64,000 nt of DNA, taken from Pimelobacter simplex (GTDB lineage: Bacteria; Actinomycetota; Actinomycetes; Propionibacteriales; Nocardioidaceae). How positions within the stretch are numbered: the first letter of the stretch is position 1; each line of letters begins with the position of its first letter. The stretch is from NCBI RefSeq assembly GCF_024662235.1, contig NZ_CP096276.1:2604001-2668000 (forward strand). The letters run 5' to 3'. The notes under the pieces are model-generated. The model did no database searches and was not told the origin of the DNA. It saw only the letters and a list, made by a program, of their open reading frames with translations. Made by a program: the position numbers and the translations under genes. Below are positions 1-8,056 of the stretch, piece by piece.

Positions 1-2
1 TC

Positions 3-557
3 GACCATGTCGTGGCGGCGCCCGCGCCGCTGGTGACGGTCGCGGAGGGCAAGTTCTTCTCCAACGGCCTCGACCTCGACTGGGTGCTCGCGAACCCCGA
101 CGAGCTGGGGCCCTACTCGGCGCGGGTCGAGGCGCTGCTGGCGCGGTTCCTGACGCTGCCGGTGCCGACGGTGGCCGCGGTCAACGGGCACGCCTTCGGG
201 GCCGGCGCGATGCTCGCGATGGCCCACGACTGGCGGGTGATGCGGGCCGACCGCGGGTACTTCTGCTTCCCCGAGGTCGACATCCGGATCCCGTTCACGC
301 CGGGCATGGCGGCGCTCATCCAGGCCAAGCTGACGCCCCGCGCGGCGCTCGACGCGATGGCGACCGGCCACCGGTACGGCGGCGCGGAGGCCGAGGCCGC
401 CGGACTGGTCGACGCGACGGCGACCGAGGACCGGCTCCTCGCCGACGCCGTCGCGAGGGTCGCGCCGCTGGCCGGCAAGGACGCCCCTACACTCGGCGCC
501 ATCAAGGCGACGATGTACGCCGACGCCGCGCGCGCCCTGCGCCACGAGCAGCCGTAG
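3..557 (+). CDS. enoyl-CoA hydratase/isomerase family protein, 5' truncated
   Basis: The reading frame is open to the left edge, so the N-terminus lies outside the window; the GTG at 12 is unlikely to be the true start. The visible part has the crotonase fold hallmarks: a segment with FSNGLDLDW (first oxyanion-hole region) and the VNGHAFGAGAMLAMAHDWR helix-strand region (second oxyanion hole), followed by a PEVDIRIPF stretch. Crotonases act on acyl-CoA thioesters by hydration or double-bond isomerisation. The FSNGLDL form and the short C-terminus resemble the delta3-delta2-enoyl-CoA isomerase-like branch rather than a classic hydratase, but this is inference. It ends 10 bases before the next gene and may be co-transcribed with it. 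Confidence 0.85.
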   Translation, partial: DHVVAAPAPLVTVAEGKFFSNGLDLDWVLANPDELGPYSARVEALLARFLTLPVPTVAAVNGHAFGAGAMLAMAHDWRVMRADRGYFCFPEVDIRIPFTPGMAALIQAKLTPRAALDAMATGHRYGGAEAEAAGLVDATATEDRLLADAVARVAPLAGKDAPTLGAIKATMYADAARALRHEQP

Positions 558-567
558 GAGAGACCCC

Positions 568-1365
568 ATGCGCATCGTCTCGGTCAACGCCTGGGGCGGT
601 GCCCGCTACGACGACCTGGCGGCGTGGCTGCCGGAGAGCAAGGCCGACGTCGTGTGCCTCCAGGAGGTCACCCGGACCGCGGACCTGGGCGGGTGGACGT
701 CGTTCGAGGACGCCGACCGCTCGCTCCCCCAGCGCGCCAACCTGTACGACGACGTGCGTGCCCTGCTGCCCGGTCACACGGCGCTCTTCGTCGCCAGCGA
801 CGCCGGTCCGGTCACCGACCCCGAGGGCCAGCGCCACCACCAGGACTTCGGGCTCGGGACGTTCGTCGCTCCGCAGGTGCCGGTGCTCGCCACGGCCGAG
901 GGCTTCGTGCACGGCGCCTTCACCGACCACGACGAGTGGGAGGTCAGCGAGCGCCCGCGCGCCGTGCAGGGGCTGCGGGTCGCCGACCCGGTGGTGACCG
1001 GGCGCACCGTGTGCGTCGTCCAGCTCCACGGGCTGCGCGACAGCGCGGGCAAGGGCGACACCCCGGCCCGGCAGGCGCAGGCCGAGCGGCTGGCGGCGTT
1101 CGTCGAGGCGACCCGCGCGGACGGCGACCTCGTGGTCGTCGCCGGCGACCTCAACCTGCTGCCCGGCAGCGCGACCTTCGGCGTGCTCCGCGAGGTGGGC
1201 CTCACCGACCTGGTCGGCACGGCGGACACCCGGACCGCGGCGTACCCCAAGCCGGTGCGGCACGCGGGCTACCTGCTCGTCTCGGACCCCGGTGCGGTTG
1301 CGGACTTCGCCGTCCTGGAGGCACCGGAGGTCTCCGACCACCGGATCCTCGCGCTCACCCTCTGA
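568..1365 (+). CDS. endonuclease/exonuclease/phosphatase family protein
   Basis: 265 residues, preceded by AGGAGAG at a good distance. The family is recognised from the N-terminal VSVNAWGG strand, the metal-binding glutamate in CLQEV (about residue 33), the AGDLNLLPGS motif near residue 190 and the terminal SDHR motif (about 256-259). These correspond to the Mg2+-binding and catalytic positions of the DNase I/sphingomyelinase fold. There is no signal peptide, so it is probably cytoplasmic. The family hydrolyses phosphodiester or phosphomonoester bonds; the substrate cannot be told from sequence. It overlaps the convergent amine oxidase gene by 11 bases at the 3' ends. Confidence 0.85.
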   Translation: MRIVSVNAWGGARYDDLAAWLPESKADVVCLQEVTRTADLGGWTSFEDADRSLPQRANLYDDVRALLPGHTALFVASDAGPVTDPEGQRHHQDFGLGTFVAPQVPVLATAEGFVHGAFTDHDEWEVSERPRAVQGLRVADPVVTGRTVCVVQLHGLRDSAGKGDTPARQAQAERLAAFVEATRADGDLVVVAGDLNLLPGSATFGVLREVGLTDLVGTADTRTAAYPKPVRHAGYLLVSDPGAVADFAVLEAPEVSDHRILALTL

Positions 1366-2674
1366 GCGCCTCCGCGACCTCGCGCGCGACCCGCTCCCCC
1401 GACTCGATCGCGCCCTCGATGTAGCCGGGGTGGTCGCTCGCGGTCTCGGTGCCGGCCCAGTGCAGGTGCCCGTCGGGCGTCGACGGCAGCGGCAGGTAGC
1501 CGGCCCGGCTGCCGGGCAGCGGCAGCGCGACGTACCCGCCGCCGACGTGCTCGTCGCGGTGCCACGCCTTCTCGTGCCAGCCCGCGGGCTCGAGGACGGC
1601 GTCGCCGAGGTGAGGCGCGAGCTGCCCCAGCAGCGCGGTACGGCGTCCGGCCGGGTCGAGGTCGTCGAGCGCCCGGGCGTCCGGACCGGCCACGAGGAAG
1701 CACAGGTGCCCGGGACCGTCAGGCGGTGAGGTGTCGAAGCACGCTCCCCCCGGCTGACCCAGCAGCAGCACCTCGGCCTCGTGCCCCGCGTCGCGCCAGA
1801 ACGGCCGCTCGTAGACGGCGATCGCCTTGTACACCGTCCCCAGGTACGACGCCTCCTCCGCCGCGCTGCGCCAGGCCGGCAACGGCGGCTGGTGCACGAT
1901 CCGCGCGGCCGTGGGCGGCGGCACGGTCACCACGGCCTTGGCCGCCCGGACCTCACCACCGGCCGTGCGCAGCGTGACGCCCTCGGCATCGCGCTCGATC
2001 GCGGTCACCCCGCGGCCGGTGTGCAACCGGCGGCCGAGCTCGGCGGCGATCCGCTCCACGAGGACCCCGGCGCCGTCGACGAGCAGGCTGTCCTGGGCCC
2101 CGCCGCGGGTACGGAGCATCGCGACCAGGCCGCCCTGGACCTGGGCCGTCGACGCCATCGCGTGCGCGGTGAGCCGGTCGAGGTCGGCCGTCGTCGCGAC
2201 CCCGGCGGTGACCTCGAGGATGCGCCGGGCCCGGTCGCCGGGCACCCGGGCGATCACCTCGTCCAGCGTGCGCCGCTCCCAGCGCCCGGGGGCACCGGTG
2301 CGCGCGGCGAGCGCCCAGCGGGCGAGCACCGCGAGGGCCGTCAGCGCGGCCGGGTGAGCCATCCCGATCGTGCCCGCGCCGTCGACGAGCCCCGGCTGCC
2401 GGGGCGTGCGCATCCGGAACGTGGGGGCGTCGAGCTCGGCTGCGAGCGCCGCGAACCGGCGGTGCCCGTGCCCCAGCCACTGACCGCCGAGGTCGAGCCG
2501 GGACCCGAGCACCGACGTCTCCGCGAGCATCCGGCCGCCCGGCCGGTCGTTCGCCTCCAGCACCAGGACCTCGACGCCGCGCCGGGTCAGCTCCCGGGCC
2601 GCGATCAACCCCGACATGCCCGCACCGACCACGGCCACCGTGGTCTCGACCCGCTCGGGGTTCTGCTCCGCCAC
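1355..2674 (-). CDS. flavin monoamine oxidase family FAD-dependent oxidoreductase
   Basis: About 439 residues. An N-terminal FAD-binding Rossmann motif (VVGAGMSGL, residues 15-23, followed by LEANDRPGGRM) and a C-terminal FAD-binding block (WAGTETASDHPGYIEGAIESG) are typical of the monoamine oxidase/amino-oxidase family, which oxidises amines to imines with O2. I chose the GTG at 2674 because AGGAG lies 6 bases upstream; a TTG at 2698 would sit inside a perfect operator palindrome and has no ribosome-binding site. The gene follows the TetR gene in the same direction, and the palindrome just upstream (2690-2707) resembles the one in front of that TetR gene, so this oxidase is probably the regulator's target. 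Substrate unknown. Confidence 0.85.
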   Translation of the reverse strand: MAEQNPERVETTVAVVGAGMSGLIAARELTRRGVEVLVLEANDRPGGRMLAETSVLGSRLDLGGQWLGHGHRRFAALAAELDAPTFRMRTPRQPGLVDGAGTIGMAHPAALTALAVLARWALAARTGAPGRWERRTLDEVIARVPGDRARRILEVTAGVATTADLDRLTAHAMASTAQVQGGLVAMLRTRGGAQDSLLVDGAGVLVERIAAELGRRLHTGRGVTAIERDAEGVTLRTAGGEVRAAKAVVTVPPPTAARIVHQPPLPAWRSAAEEASYLGTVYKAIAVYERPFWRDAGHEAEVLLLGQPGGACFDTSPPDGPGHLCFLVAGPDARALDDLDPAGRRTALLGQLAPHLGDAVLEPAGWHEKAWHRDEHVGGGYVALPLPGSRAGYLPLPSTPDGHLHWAGTETASDHPGYIEGAIESGERVAREVAEALRG

Positions 2675-2689
2675 CGCATTCTCCTCAAA

Positions 2690-2707
2690 GTCGGACAACT
2701 GTCCGAC
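2690..2707. promoter_or_regulatory. probable TetR operator upstream of the amine oxidase
   Basis: Perfect inverted repeat GTCGGACA-AC-TGTCCGAC lying immediately 5' of the ribosome-binding site of the amine oxidase gene (minus strand). Its core TCGGAC-N4-GTCCGA recurs in the palindrome at 3381-3400 before the TetR gene. The shared core suggests that one regulator binds both. Confidence 0.6.
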
Positions 2708-2742
2708 AAATGAGAACTGATGAGCGGCGATTCCGCAAGGGG

Positions 2743-3366
2743 TCAGCGGCGGCGCTTGCGCGCGACCGGCTGCGGGTCCGCGTAGAGCAGCAGCATCTCG
2801 ATCGCGTGGCCGAGGTCGCGCCGCGAGCGCTCGGGGTCGGGCACCGCGGCGTACTGGAGGACCAGGCCGTCGATGGCCGCGAGCGCGAGCCGGCCGAGGG
2901 CGTCGTACCCGACGGCGCAGCGCTCCCCCGCCTGGGCCGCCGCCTCCTCGCAGAACTCCGTGACGAGCGCGCTGTAGCGCTCGAACTGCAGCCGGGCCAG
3001 GCCACCCGATCCCTCGGTGCGCAGGGAGTACGACAGCAGCTCGTACTGCATGAGCTGCAGACCGACGCCGCCGTCGACGAGCGAGTCCCAGAAGCTCGTG
3101 AGCCCCTGGCGGACCACCTTCTCGACGCCCTGGTCGACCTCGAGACCGGCCCGGATCAGCTCGGCGGTCTGGTCGACCACGGTCGCGATCACCGAACGGA
3201 GCAGCTGGTCCTTGCTCGGGAAGACGTAGTGGAGCGTGCCGAGCGGGACGTCGGCCGCCGCGGCGACCGCGCGCAGCGTCGTCGCCGGAACGCCGACCTC
3301 GCTGAGCACGCCGATGGCGGCCGCGACGATCTGGTCCTCACGCTCTGCCGGCTTCAGGTAGGCCAT
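2743..3366 (-). CDS. TetR/AcrR family transcriptional regulator
   Basis: 207 residues. The N-terminal 60 residues form a TetR helix-turn-helix: IVAAAIGVLSEVGVPATTLR then ADVPLGTLHYVFPSKDQLL, with the recognition helix in GTLHYVF. The C-terminal ligand-binding region is not assignable to a known ligand. The ATG at 3366 has GAGGGG upstream. It lies downstream of PaaX-like and GNAT genes on the same strand and upstream of the amine oxidase. The palindrome at 3381-3400 just 5' of its start and the matching one at 2690-2707 suggest that it represses itself and the amine oxidase. Confidence 0.88.
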   Translation of the reverse strand: MAYLKPAEREDQIVAAAIGVLSEVGVPATTLRAVAAAADVPLGTLHYVFPSKDQLLRSVIATVVDQTAELIRAGLEVDQGVEKVVRQGLTSFWDSLVDGGVGLQLMQYELLSYSLRTEGSGGLARLQFERYSALVTEFCEEAAAQAGERCAVGYDALGRLALAAIDGLVLQYAAVPDPERSRRDLGHAIEMLLLYADPQPVARKRRR

Positions 3367-3371
3367 GCCCC

Positions 3372-4253
3372 TCAGCGTACATTCGGACGCTCGTCCGAAT
3401 CACTGTAGAGACGGAAGAGCCGCAAGGGCGACCCGGACTCACCCGGCGCGGGCGGCAGCGCGCGCAGCGCCGCCCAGCACTCGCGGGCCAGCCGGCGGGC
3501 CTCGGCACCGGGCCACGGCTGCGGCAGCAGCTCGGGCGGGAGCAGGGGGTCCGGGGTCAGCGCGCGGCCGAACTCGGCGGCCAGCTCGACGGCCAGCCGG
3601 GTCCGCTCCGCCGCGGTCACGACCTCGCCACCGGCGACGCGGTCGGCGCCCGCCCGGGCGAGCGCGGCGAGCTCGCGGTGGCGGGCGGCGATCTCGTCGA
3701 GCGGCCAGAGCAGGGCGGCGAGCCGCCGCGGCTCGTCGGTCGTGCCGACCCGCAGGTCGCGCGTGGACAGCACGCTGAGCGCGCCCTCGACGCCGAGGTG
3801 GCGGGCCCGGGCCTCGACCAGGTCGCCGATGGCGTTGGCCGCGACGTACATCCCGCCCGGCAGCGGCGCGGCGCCGAGGTGGACCAGGGTCTCGCGCAGC
3901 CCGTCGCGGGCCGCCCGGCGCGACTCGGGGACGGCGAAGCCGAAGAGGTGCCAGGTGCCGGACCACGGCTCCAGGCCGTCGTCCTGGCGATAGGCGTAGC
4001 GGACGTGGTCGGCGTCCGGCGCGAGCGCACCCGTCGGGTGACCGGGGTCGGCCAGCGCGGTCAGCACCGCCTTGCGGCCGCGGCCCTCGTGGGCGAAGCG
4101 GCCCTCGGCGACGAGCCGCTTGAGGCACAGCCGCACCTGCTGGTCGGTCATGCCGAGCAGCCCGGCGACGTCGTACAGCTCCCCTGCGTCGACGACGCCG
4201 TCCTCGCGGACCAAGGCGTGCACCAGCAGCCGGGTCGGGATCGGCCCGTTCAT
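3372..4253 (-). CDS. PaaX family transcriptional regulator
   Basis: 293 residues. It has the layout of PaaX, the GntR-like repressor of phenylacetate catabolism that responds to aryl-CoA. The N-terminal winged helix (about 5-75) contains YDVAGLLGMTDQQVRLCLK. The central PaaX domain contains WSGTWHLFGFAVPES and GGMYVAANAIG. The C-terminal helical domain lies beyond about residue 190. The ATG at 4253 has GGGGAG upstream. It starts one base after the end of the GNAT gene, so the two are probably in one operon. No phenylacetate genes are nearby, so the effector is unknown. It is distinct from the PaaX at 16303. Confidence 0.82.
   Translation of the reverse strand: MNGPIPTRLLVHALVREDGVVDAGELYDVAGLLGMTDQQVRLCLKRLVAEGRFAHEGRGRKAVLTALADPGHPTGALAPDADHVRYAYRQDDGLEPWSGTWHLFGFAVPESRRAARDGLRETLVHLGAAPLPGGMYVAANAIGDLVEARARHLGVEGALSVLSTRDLRVGTTDEPRRLAALLWPLDEIAARHRELAALARAGADRVAGGEVVTAAERTRLAVELAAEFGRALTPDPLLPPELLPQPWPGAEARRLARECWAALRALPPAPGESGSPLRLFRLYSDSDERPNVR
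3381..3400. promoter_or_regulatory. probable TetR autoregulatory operator
   Basis: Perfect 9-base inverted repeat ATTCGGACG-CT-CGTCCGAAT, 14 bases upstream of the TetR start codon (minus strand) and inside the last codons of the PaaX-like gene. It shares the core TCGGAC-N4-GTCCGA with 2690-2707. Confidence 0.6.
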
Positions 4254-4254
4254 C

Positions 4255-4863
4255 TCACGCTCCCCTTCGCTCGGTCGGCGCCCCCATCGCCCGGTGCATC
4301 GTCGTCACCGCTCCGAAGCCCATCATGGCGCGCAAGTACGGCGTCCGGTGGGTCCGCACCGCCGTGAACCCGTTGCGCTCGTAGAGCGCCCGCGCCCGCG
4401 GGTTGACGTCGATGACGTCGAGCCGGATCCGGTGGCAGCCCTCCTCGGCCGCCACCACGGCGACCTCGTCGAGCAGCCGGCCGCCGATCCCGCCGCCCCG
4501 GGCCCGCGGCGCCACGCAGATCCCGTCCATCACCAGCTCGCCGCGGGCCGCGGTGCGCTCCAGGATCGCGAGCAGCGCCACCCGCGGCAGCCCGTGGACC
4601 CGGCCGTACCGGGCGAGCACGTCGCCGGCGGTGCCGCCGAGGAGCGCCCGCCCGCCGAGCTGGTAGCCCGCGACCCCCAGCACCGCGCGGCCGTCGTCGC
4701 CGAGCACGACGATGCCGCGGTCGTGGTTCAGGTGCTCGGCCAGGAAGGCCCGGCCGGTAGCGGCCGGCCCGAGCGCGGCCCCGAGCTTGCGCCCGAACGC
4801 CTCCCAGTAGAGCGCGGCCACCTCGTCCTCGCACCCCGCCGGCACCCCTCGCACCACCCGCAT
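4255..4863 (-). CDS. GNAT family N-acetyltransferase
   Basis: About 202 residues. The acetyl-CoA binding signature is visible as ICVAPRARGGGIGGRLLDEV (about residues 115-135), followed by the typical VNPRARALYERNGF motif near the C-terminus. It would transfer an acetyl group from acetyl-CoA to an amine; the acceptor is not predictable. I prefer the ATG at 4863 (AAAGG 8 bases upstream) over the GTG at 4872. It is the first gene of a leftward run GNAT-PaaX-TetR-amine oxidase and is divergent from the DUF418 gene, with about 60 bases between the start codons. Confidence 0.85.
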   Translation of the reverse strand: MRVVRGVPAGCEDEVAALYWEAFGRKLGAALGPAATGRAFLAEHLNHDRGIVVLGDDGRAVLGVAGYQLGGRALLGGTAGDVLARYGRVHGLPRVALLAILERTAARGELVMDGICVAPRARGGGIGGRLLDEVAVVAAEEGCHRIRLDVIDVNPRARALYERNGFTAVRTHRTPYLRAMMGFGAVTTMHRAMGAPTERRGA

Positions 4864-4922
4864 GGCTCGCACCTTTCGCTCGTTTTCGTCACGACCGTTT
4901 CTGTCATGATAGATCTAGGTCC

Positions 4923-6140
4923 ATGAGCGCCACCCCACCCCCCGGACGTCTCGCCCACGTCGACGGGCTGCGCGGCTTCGCGCTGCTCGGGATCCTCGTC
5001 GTCAACATCACCTACCTGGCCTCGGCCTACCACGGCACCGGCCTGGAGGACCCCGGCACCGGCGACGCCCTCAGCCAGGGCGTGCGGTGGGTGACCGCGA
5101 CCCTGTTCGAGGCGAAGTTCTTCCTGCTCTTCTCGTTCCTCTTCGGCTACAGCTTCACGCTGCAGATCGACTCCGCGACGCGCAGCGGGGCCCGGTTCGG
5201 GCCGCGCTTCCTGCGCCGGCTCACCGGGCTCTTCGTGCTGGGCGCGCTGCATGCGGTGCTGCTGTTCCCCGGCGACATCCTGACGCTCTACGCGCTGCTG
5301 GGGCTGGTGCTGCTGGCGGTGCGCAACCTCGCCCCGCGCACCGCCGTACGGGCGGCGGTGACGGTGCTCGTCGTCACCGCCCTGGCCTACGCGGCTCTCG
5401 CGCTCGTCGTGCTCCAGGCCGGCGCCGACGGCACGATCCCGGCCGGGACCGCGGAGAACGCGGCCGCCGCGACCGAGGCGCTGCGCGGCGGCCCGGGCGA
5501 GGTCATCGGCGCGCACCTGGACCAGCTGCCGGACGTCCTCTTCCTGCTGGTGTTCTTCCAGGCGCCGTCGGCCTTCGCGGCCTTCCTCGTCGGTCTGGCC
5601 GTGGGCCGGCGCCGGGCGCTGGCCGACCCGGGCGCCCTGCTCCCCCTGCTGCGCCGGCTCCAGCGGGCCGGCTTCACCGTGGGCCTGGCCGGCGGACTCG
5701 TCTACGCGCACGCCAGCCTGCGCCACCCGGAGACCGCCTACCAGGTGCTCGCCCTGGGTCTCGACGTGCTGACCGCGCCCCTCCTCGCCGCGGCGTACGC
5801 CGCCACGGTGCTGCGGTTCCTCGACACCCCACGCGGCCGCCGGGTGCTCGCCGCGCTCGCCCCCGCGGGCCGGATGTCGCTGACCAACTACCTCGGCCAG
5901 TCGCTGGTCTGCGCCCTGCTCTTCACCGGGTACGGCGCCGGGCTGGTCGGCCGGGTACCGCCGGCCGGGGTCGCCGCCCTCGCGCTGGCGCTGTTCGGCG
6001 CCCAGCTCGTGGTGAGCCGGTGGTGGCTGCGCAGCCACGCCTACGGCCCGCTGGAGTGGCTGCTCCGGGCGTGGACCGTGCTCGGCGTCCCACCCTGGCG
6101 GCGGAGCGCCGCGGCGAAGGAGCCGGTCAGGACCGGTTGA
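4923..6140 (+). CDS. DUF418 domain-containing polytopic membrane protein
   Basis: 405 residues. The start MSATPPPGRLAHVDGLRGFA followed by LLGILVVNITYLA is the hallmark opening of the DUF418/YeiB-like family. There are roughly ten hydrophobic segments, for example FFLLFSFLFGYSF, VLGALHAVLLFPG and the C-terminal block around RMSLTNYLGQSLVCALLF that defines DUF418. It is an inner-membrane protein, and family function is largely unproven though transport or acyl-transfer has been suggested. There is no clear ribosome-binding site in front of ATG 4923. It overlaps the convergent DUF1801-like gene by 14 bases. Confidence 0.85.
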   Translation: MSATPPPGRLAHVDGLRGFALLGILVVNITYLASAYHGTGLEDPGTGDALSQGVRWVTATLFEAKFFLLFSFLFGYSFTLQIDSATRSGARFGPRFLRRLTGLFVLGALHAVLLFPGDILTLYALLGLVLLAVRNLAPRTAVRAAVTVLVVTALAYAALALVVLQAGADGTIPAGTAENAAAATEALRGGPGEVIGAHLDQLPDVLFLLVFFQAPSAFAAFLVGLAVGRRRALADPGALLPLLRRLQRAGFTVGLAGGLVYAHASLRHPETAYQVLALGLDVLTAPLLAAAYAATVLRFLDTPRGRRVLAALAPAGRMSLTNYLGQSLVCALLFTGYGAGLVGRVPPAGVAALALALFGAQLVVSRWWLRSHAYGPLEWLLRAWTVLGVPPWRRSAAAKEPVRTG

Positions 6141-6468
6141 GCGCGACCGCCTCGCGCACCAGCGCGACGAACCCCTCGGCGTCGAGCGCCTCGCCCTCGC
6201 GGACGTCGATCGCCCGGCGGGTGCCGGCGTCGAGGCTCGCGTTGAACAGGCCGTCGGGGTCCTCGAGCGCCGCGCCCTTGGCGAAGGTCAGCTTGACCTT
6301 GTCCTTGTAGGTCTCGACCGTGCAGATCAGCCCGTCGGCCGAGAACGTCGGCACGCCGTCGGGGTTGGAGGCCTTCTTCCACTTGGCCTCCTCGACGACC
6401 GCGGGCTCGGCCCGCACGATCAGCGATCGCAGCTCGTCGACCAGGTCGCTGCGCCAGTCCGCACTCAT
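6127..6468 (-). CDS. DUF1801 domain-containing protein
   Basis: 113 residues from the ATG at 6468; longer versions of this frame lack support. The sequence contains VDELRSLIVRAEPAVVEEAKWK near the N-terminus and YKDKVKLTFAKGAALEDPDGLFNASLD in the middle. This is the YdhG/YjhX-like DUF1801 pattern (planar cation-binding-like fold, small soluble proteins). Function is unknown; members are often found as small accessory proteins. It lies 10 bases after the end of the GatB/YqeY gene on the same strand and is probably co-transcribed with it. Confidence 0.75.
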   Translation of the reverse strand: MSADWRSDLVDELRSLIVRAEPAVVEEAKWKKASNPDGVPTFSADGLICTVETYKDKVKLTFAKGAALEDPDGLFNASLDAGTRRAIDVREGEALDAEGFVALVREAVALNRS

Positions 6469-6478
6469 GGGAGCGACC

Positions 6479-6802
6479 CTACTCAGCCGCGGGCAGGTAG
6501 GGCTTGAGCACGGCCGCCTCGGCGGCCATGTCGTGGGCGAGGAGGTCGTCGCGCTCGGCGCGGACGATCGCGCGGACGTCGTCCTCGGTGAGCTCGCGGC
6601 GGGGTACCTCGGCCGCGCCGAGCCCGAGCACGGCACCGGCGATCGGCCCCTCGGCCACCGGCGGGGCCGCCTGCGGCACGGCCACCGCCTCGGCGTTGGC
6701 GATCGCACCCAGGACGGTGCGCAGCACGCTGGCGGACGCGCGGTCGCGGGCGCGCAGGGCGGTGGTCAGGTCGGCCCGGAGCCGGTCGGCGAGGTCGCTC
6801 AC
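6479..6802 (-). CDS. GatB/YqeY domain-containing small protein
   Basis: About 107 residues starting with VSDLADRLRADLTTALRARD. The AVLRTVLGAI-like helix (SASVLRTVLGAIANAEA) and the C-terminal DDVRAIVRAERDDLLAHDM with a terminal KPYLPAAE fit the YqeY/GatB tail domain, a helical tRNA-interacting module. YqeY proteins are normally about 150 residues, so this is a shortened form. The GTG at 6802 is chosen because a longer reading (to 6871) would start inside a palindromic repeat; a GTG at 6811 is also possible. It is co-directional with the DUF1801 gene. Confidence 0.7.
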   Translation of the reverse strand: MSDLADRLRADLTTALRARDRASASVLRTVLGAIANAEAVAVPQAAPPVAEGPIAGAVLGLGAAEVPRRELTEDDVRAIVRAERDDLLAHDMAAEAAVLKPYLPAAE

Positions 6803-6841
6803 GCGCTCCACCGTAGGGGGGTGGGCGGGGGTCGGCCGAGG

Positions 6842-6930
6842 GAGTTTCGCCGGTCGACCGGCGAAACTCACGCTTGACCGACGAAGTTTCGTCGGTCAGG
6901 AACAAGATTCGCCGGTCGACCGGCGAATCT
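6842..6930 (-). repeat. three-palindrome intergenic repeat, copy 1
   Basis: Three consecutive palindromes. The first, 6842-6869, is a perfect 28-base palindrome centred on GTCGAC. The second, 6876-6897, is GACCGACGAA-GT-TTCGTCGGTC. The third, 6905-6930, is a perfect 26-base palindrome with core TTCGCCGGTCGACCGGCGAA. A near-identical element in reverse orientation lies at 28529-28622. It sits between the YqeY-like gene and an AraC gene. It could be a REP/MITE-like dispersed element or a transcript-end structure. Confidence 0.8.
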
Positions 6931-6943
6931 CTCACCCCCGCGC

Positions 6944-7927
6944 TCAGCGCGCCCGCTGGAGGGTCTCGCTCGGCGTCTCGCCGAAGGCCGCCCGGTAGTC
7001 GCCGGAGAGCCGGCCCAGGTGGGTCACGCCCCAGCGCAGCGCGGCGTCGGTGACCGAGGTGGCGGTGCCGTCGCTGAGGTCGTCGCGGACCCGGCGCAGC
7101 CGGGCCTGGCGCAGGTAGGCCATCGGCGTGGTCGCGAAGTGCTCCTGGAAGCCGGCCCGGAGCAGCCGCACGCTCAGCCCGACGGCCTCGGCGACGTCGG
7201 CGGTGCCCAGCGGCTCGGCGCAGTGGTCCTCGATGAGCTGGGCGGCCCGCTTGACCACCCGCTCGTGGGGCGTGGGCACCGGTCCCGCCTCGGCCTCGGG
7301 GCCCGGCACCAGGCTCGCGATGAGCCCGTCGACCAGCGCCACCTCGAGCGCCTCGGCGGCGAGGGGCACCGACGACAACCCGCTCTCGCGCTCCAGGTCG
7401 GCCAGCAGCACGTCGAGCATCCCGCGCCACGACCGGCCCCGGCCGCGGGTGAGGTCGAAGGTGGCCGCGATGCCGGCCTCCGGCACCGCGCCGACCCGCT
7501 CGGCCAGCGCGAGCCGGTCCTGGAGCAGCGCCGCCCCGACCCGGACCATGAGCCGCGGGTTGCCGGCCGAGTAGCGCATCCGCACCGACTCACCGGCCGC
7601 GGTCACCGCCGCCGTGCGCTGGGTCGCGACGACCCGCTCGCGCCCGCAGCTGATGGTGGTCAGCCCGGCCAGCGGGATCTGGACGAGCTGGAAGTCCATG
7701 CCGTCGACGGCGACCTCGACCTCGGCGCCGTAGTCGATGTAGTGGATGTAGTGGATGCTCAGCCGGCCCAGCGTGGCGGCGTTGTGGAGCGCCCGGAAGC
7801 CCCCGGCGCCGGCCAGCGGCGTCAGCCGGTGCGGGGCGAGGGAGGCCGCGATCGAGGCGCGGGCGTCGTCGACGTCCGTGGTGCGCAGGACGCCGTACGA
7901 ACCGAGCGGCATCACCGGTCCGGCCAT
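6944..7927 (-). CDS. AraC family transcriptional regulator (AraC-binding-like N-terminal domain)
   Basis: 327 residues. The C-terminal 100 residues carry two helix-turn-helix motifs: AQLIEDHCAEPLGTADVAEAVGLSVRLLRAGFQEHF, then PMAYLRQARLRRVRDDL and VTDAALRWGVTHLGRLSGDYRAAFGETPSETL. The N-terminal 200 residues match the cupin-like sensor found in ThcR/NphR-type regulators of aromatic catabolism (LHNAATLGRLSIHYI, then FQLVQIPLAG). GGAGG lies just upstream of ATG 7927. It is divergent from the flavin reductase/LLM monooxygenase operon and paralogous to the AraC at 9675, so it likely activates one or both catabolic operons through the GGATA repeats at 7995-8026. Confidence 0.88.
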   Translation of the reverse strand: MAGPVMPLGSYGVLRTTDVDDARASIAASLAPHRLTPLAGAGGFRALHNAATLGRLSIHYIHYIDYGAEVEVAVDGMDFQLVQIPLAGLTTISCGRERVVATQRTAAVTAAGESVRMRYSAGNPRLMVRVGAALLQDRLALAERVGAVPEAGIAATFDLTRGRGRSWRGMLDVLLADLERESGLSSVPLAAEALEVALVDGLIASLVPGPEAEAGPVPTPHERVVKRAAQLIEDHCAEPLGTADVAEAVGLSVRLLRAGFQEHFATTPMAYLRQARLRRVRDDLSDGTATSVTDAALRWGVTHLGRLSGDYRAAFGETPSETLQRAR

Positions 7928-7994
7928 GGCTCACCCCCTCCCCGCAGAACGGTGCCACGCCGGGCCCGGACCGGGAAGGCCCGCGCCGCCGTAG

Positions 7995-8026
7995 CCGGAT
8001 AGCGGCCGACGCCGTCCGGATAGCAG
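7995..8026. promoter_or_regulatory. direct-repeat regulator binding site (GGATA repeats)
   Basis: Two direct repeats, CCGGATAGCGGCCG beginning at 7995 and TCCGGATAGCAG beginning at 8015, with the GGATA cores 21 bases apart (two helical turns). They lie between the divergent AraC gene and the flavin reductase gene. Tandem direct repeats at helical spacing are typical of AraC-family sites. The first repeat matches 17208-17221 at 13 of 14 bases. Confidence 0.55.
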
Positions 8027-8056
8027 CGCGCGGCGCCGGTCCGCACGATCACCGCC

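Noticed and set aside
2675..2698. TTG start at 2698 for the amine oxidase
   Set aside because: It lies inside the operator palindrome and has no ribosome-binding site; GTG 2674 has AGGAG at good spacing.
4880..4915. Promoter boxes between the GNAT and DUF418 genes
   Set aside because: AT-richer stretch with TTTCGTCACGA/TTTCTGTCATGA similarity, but no acceptable -35/-10 pair could be assigned.
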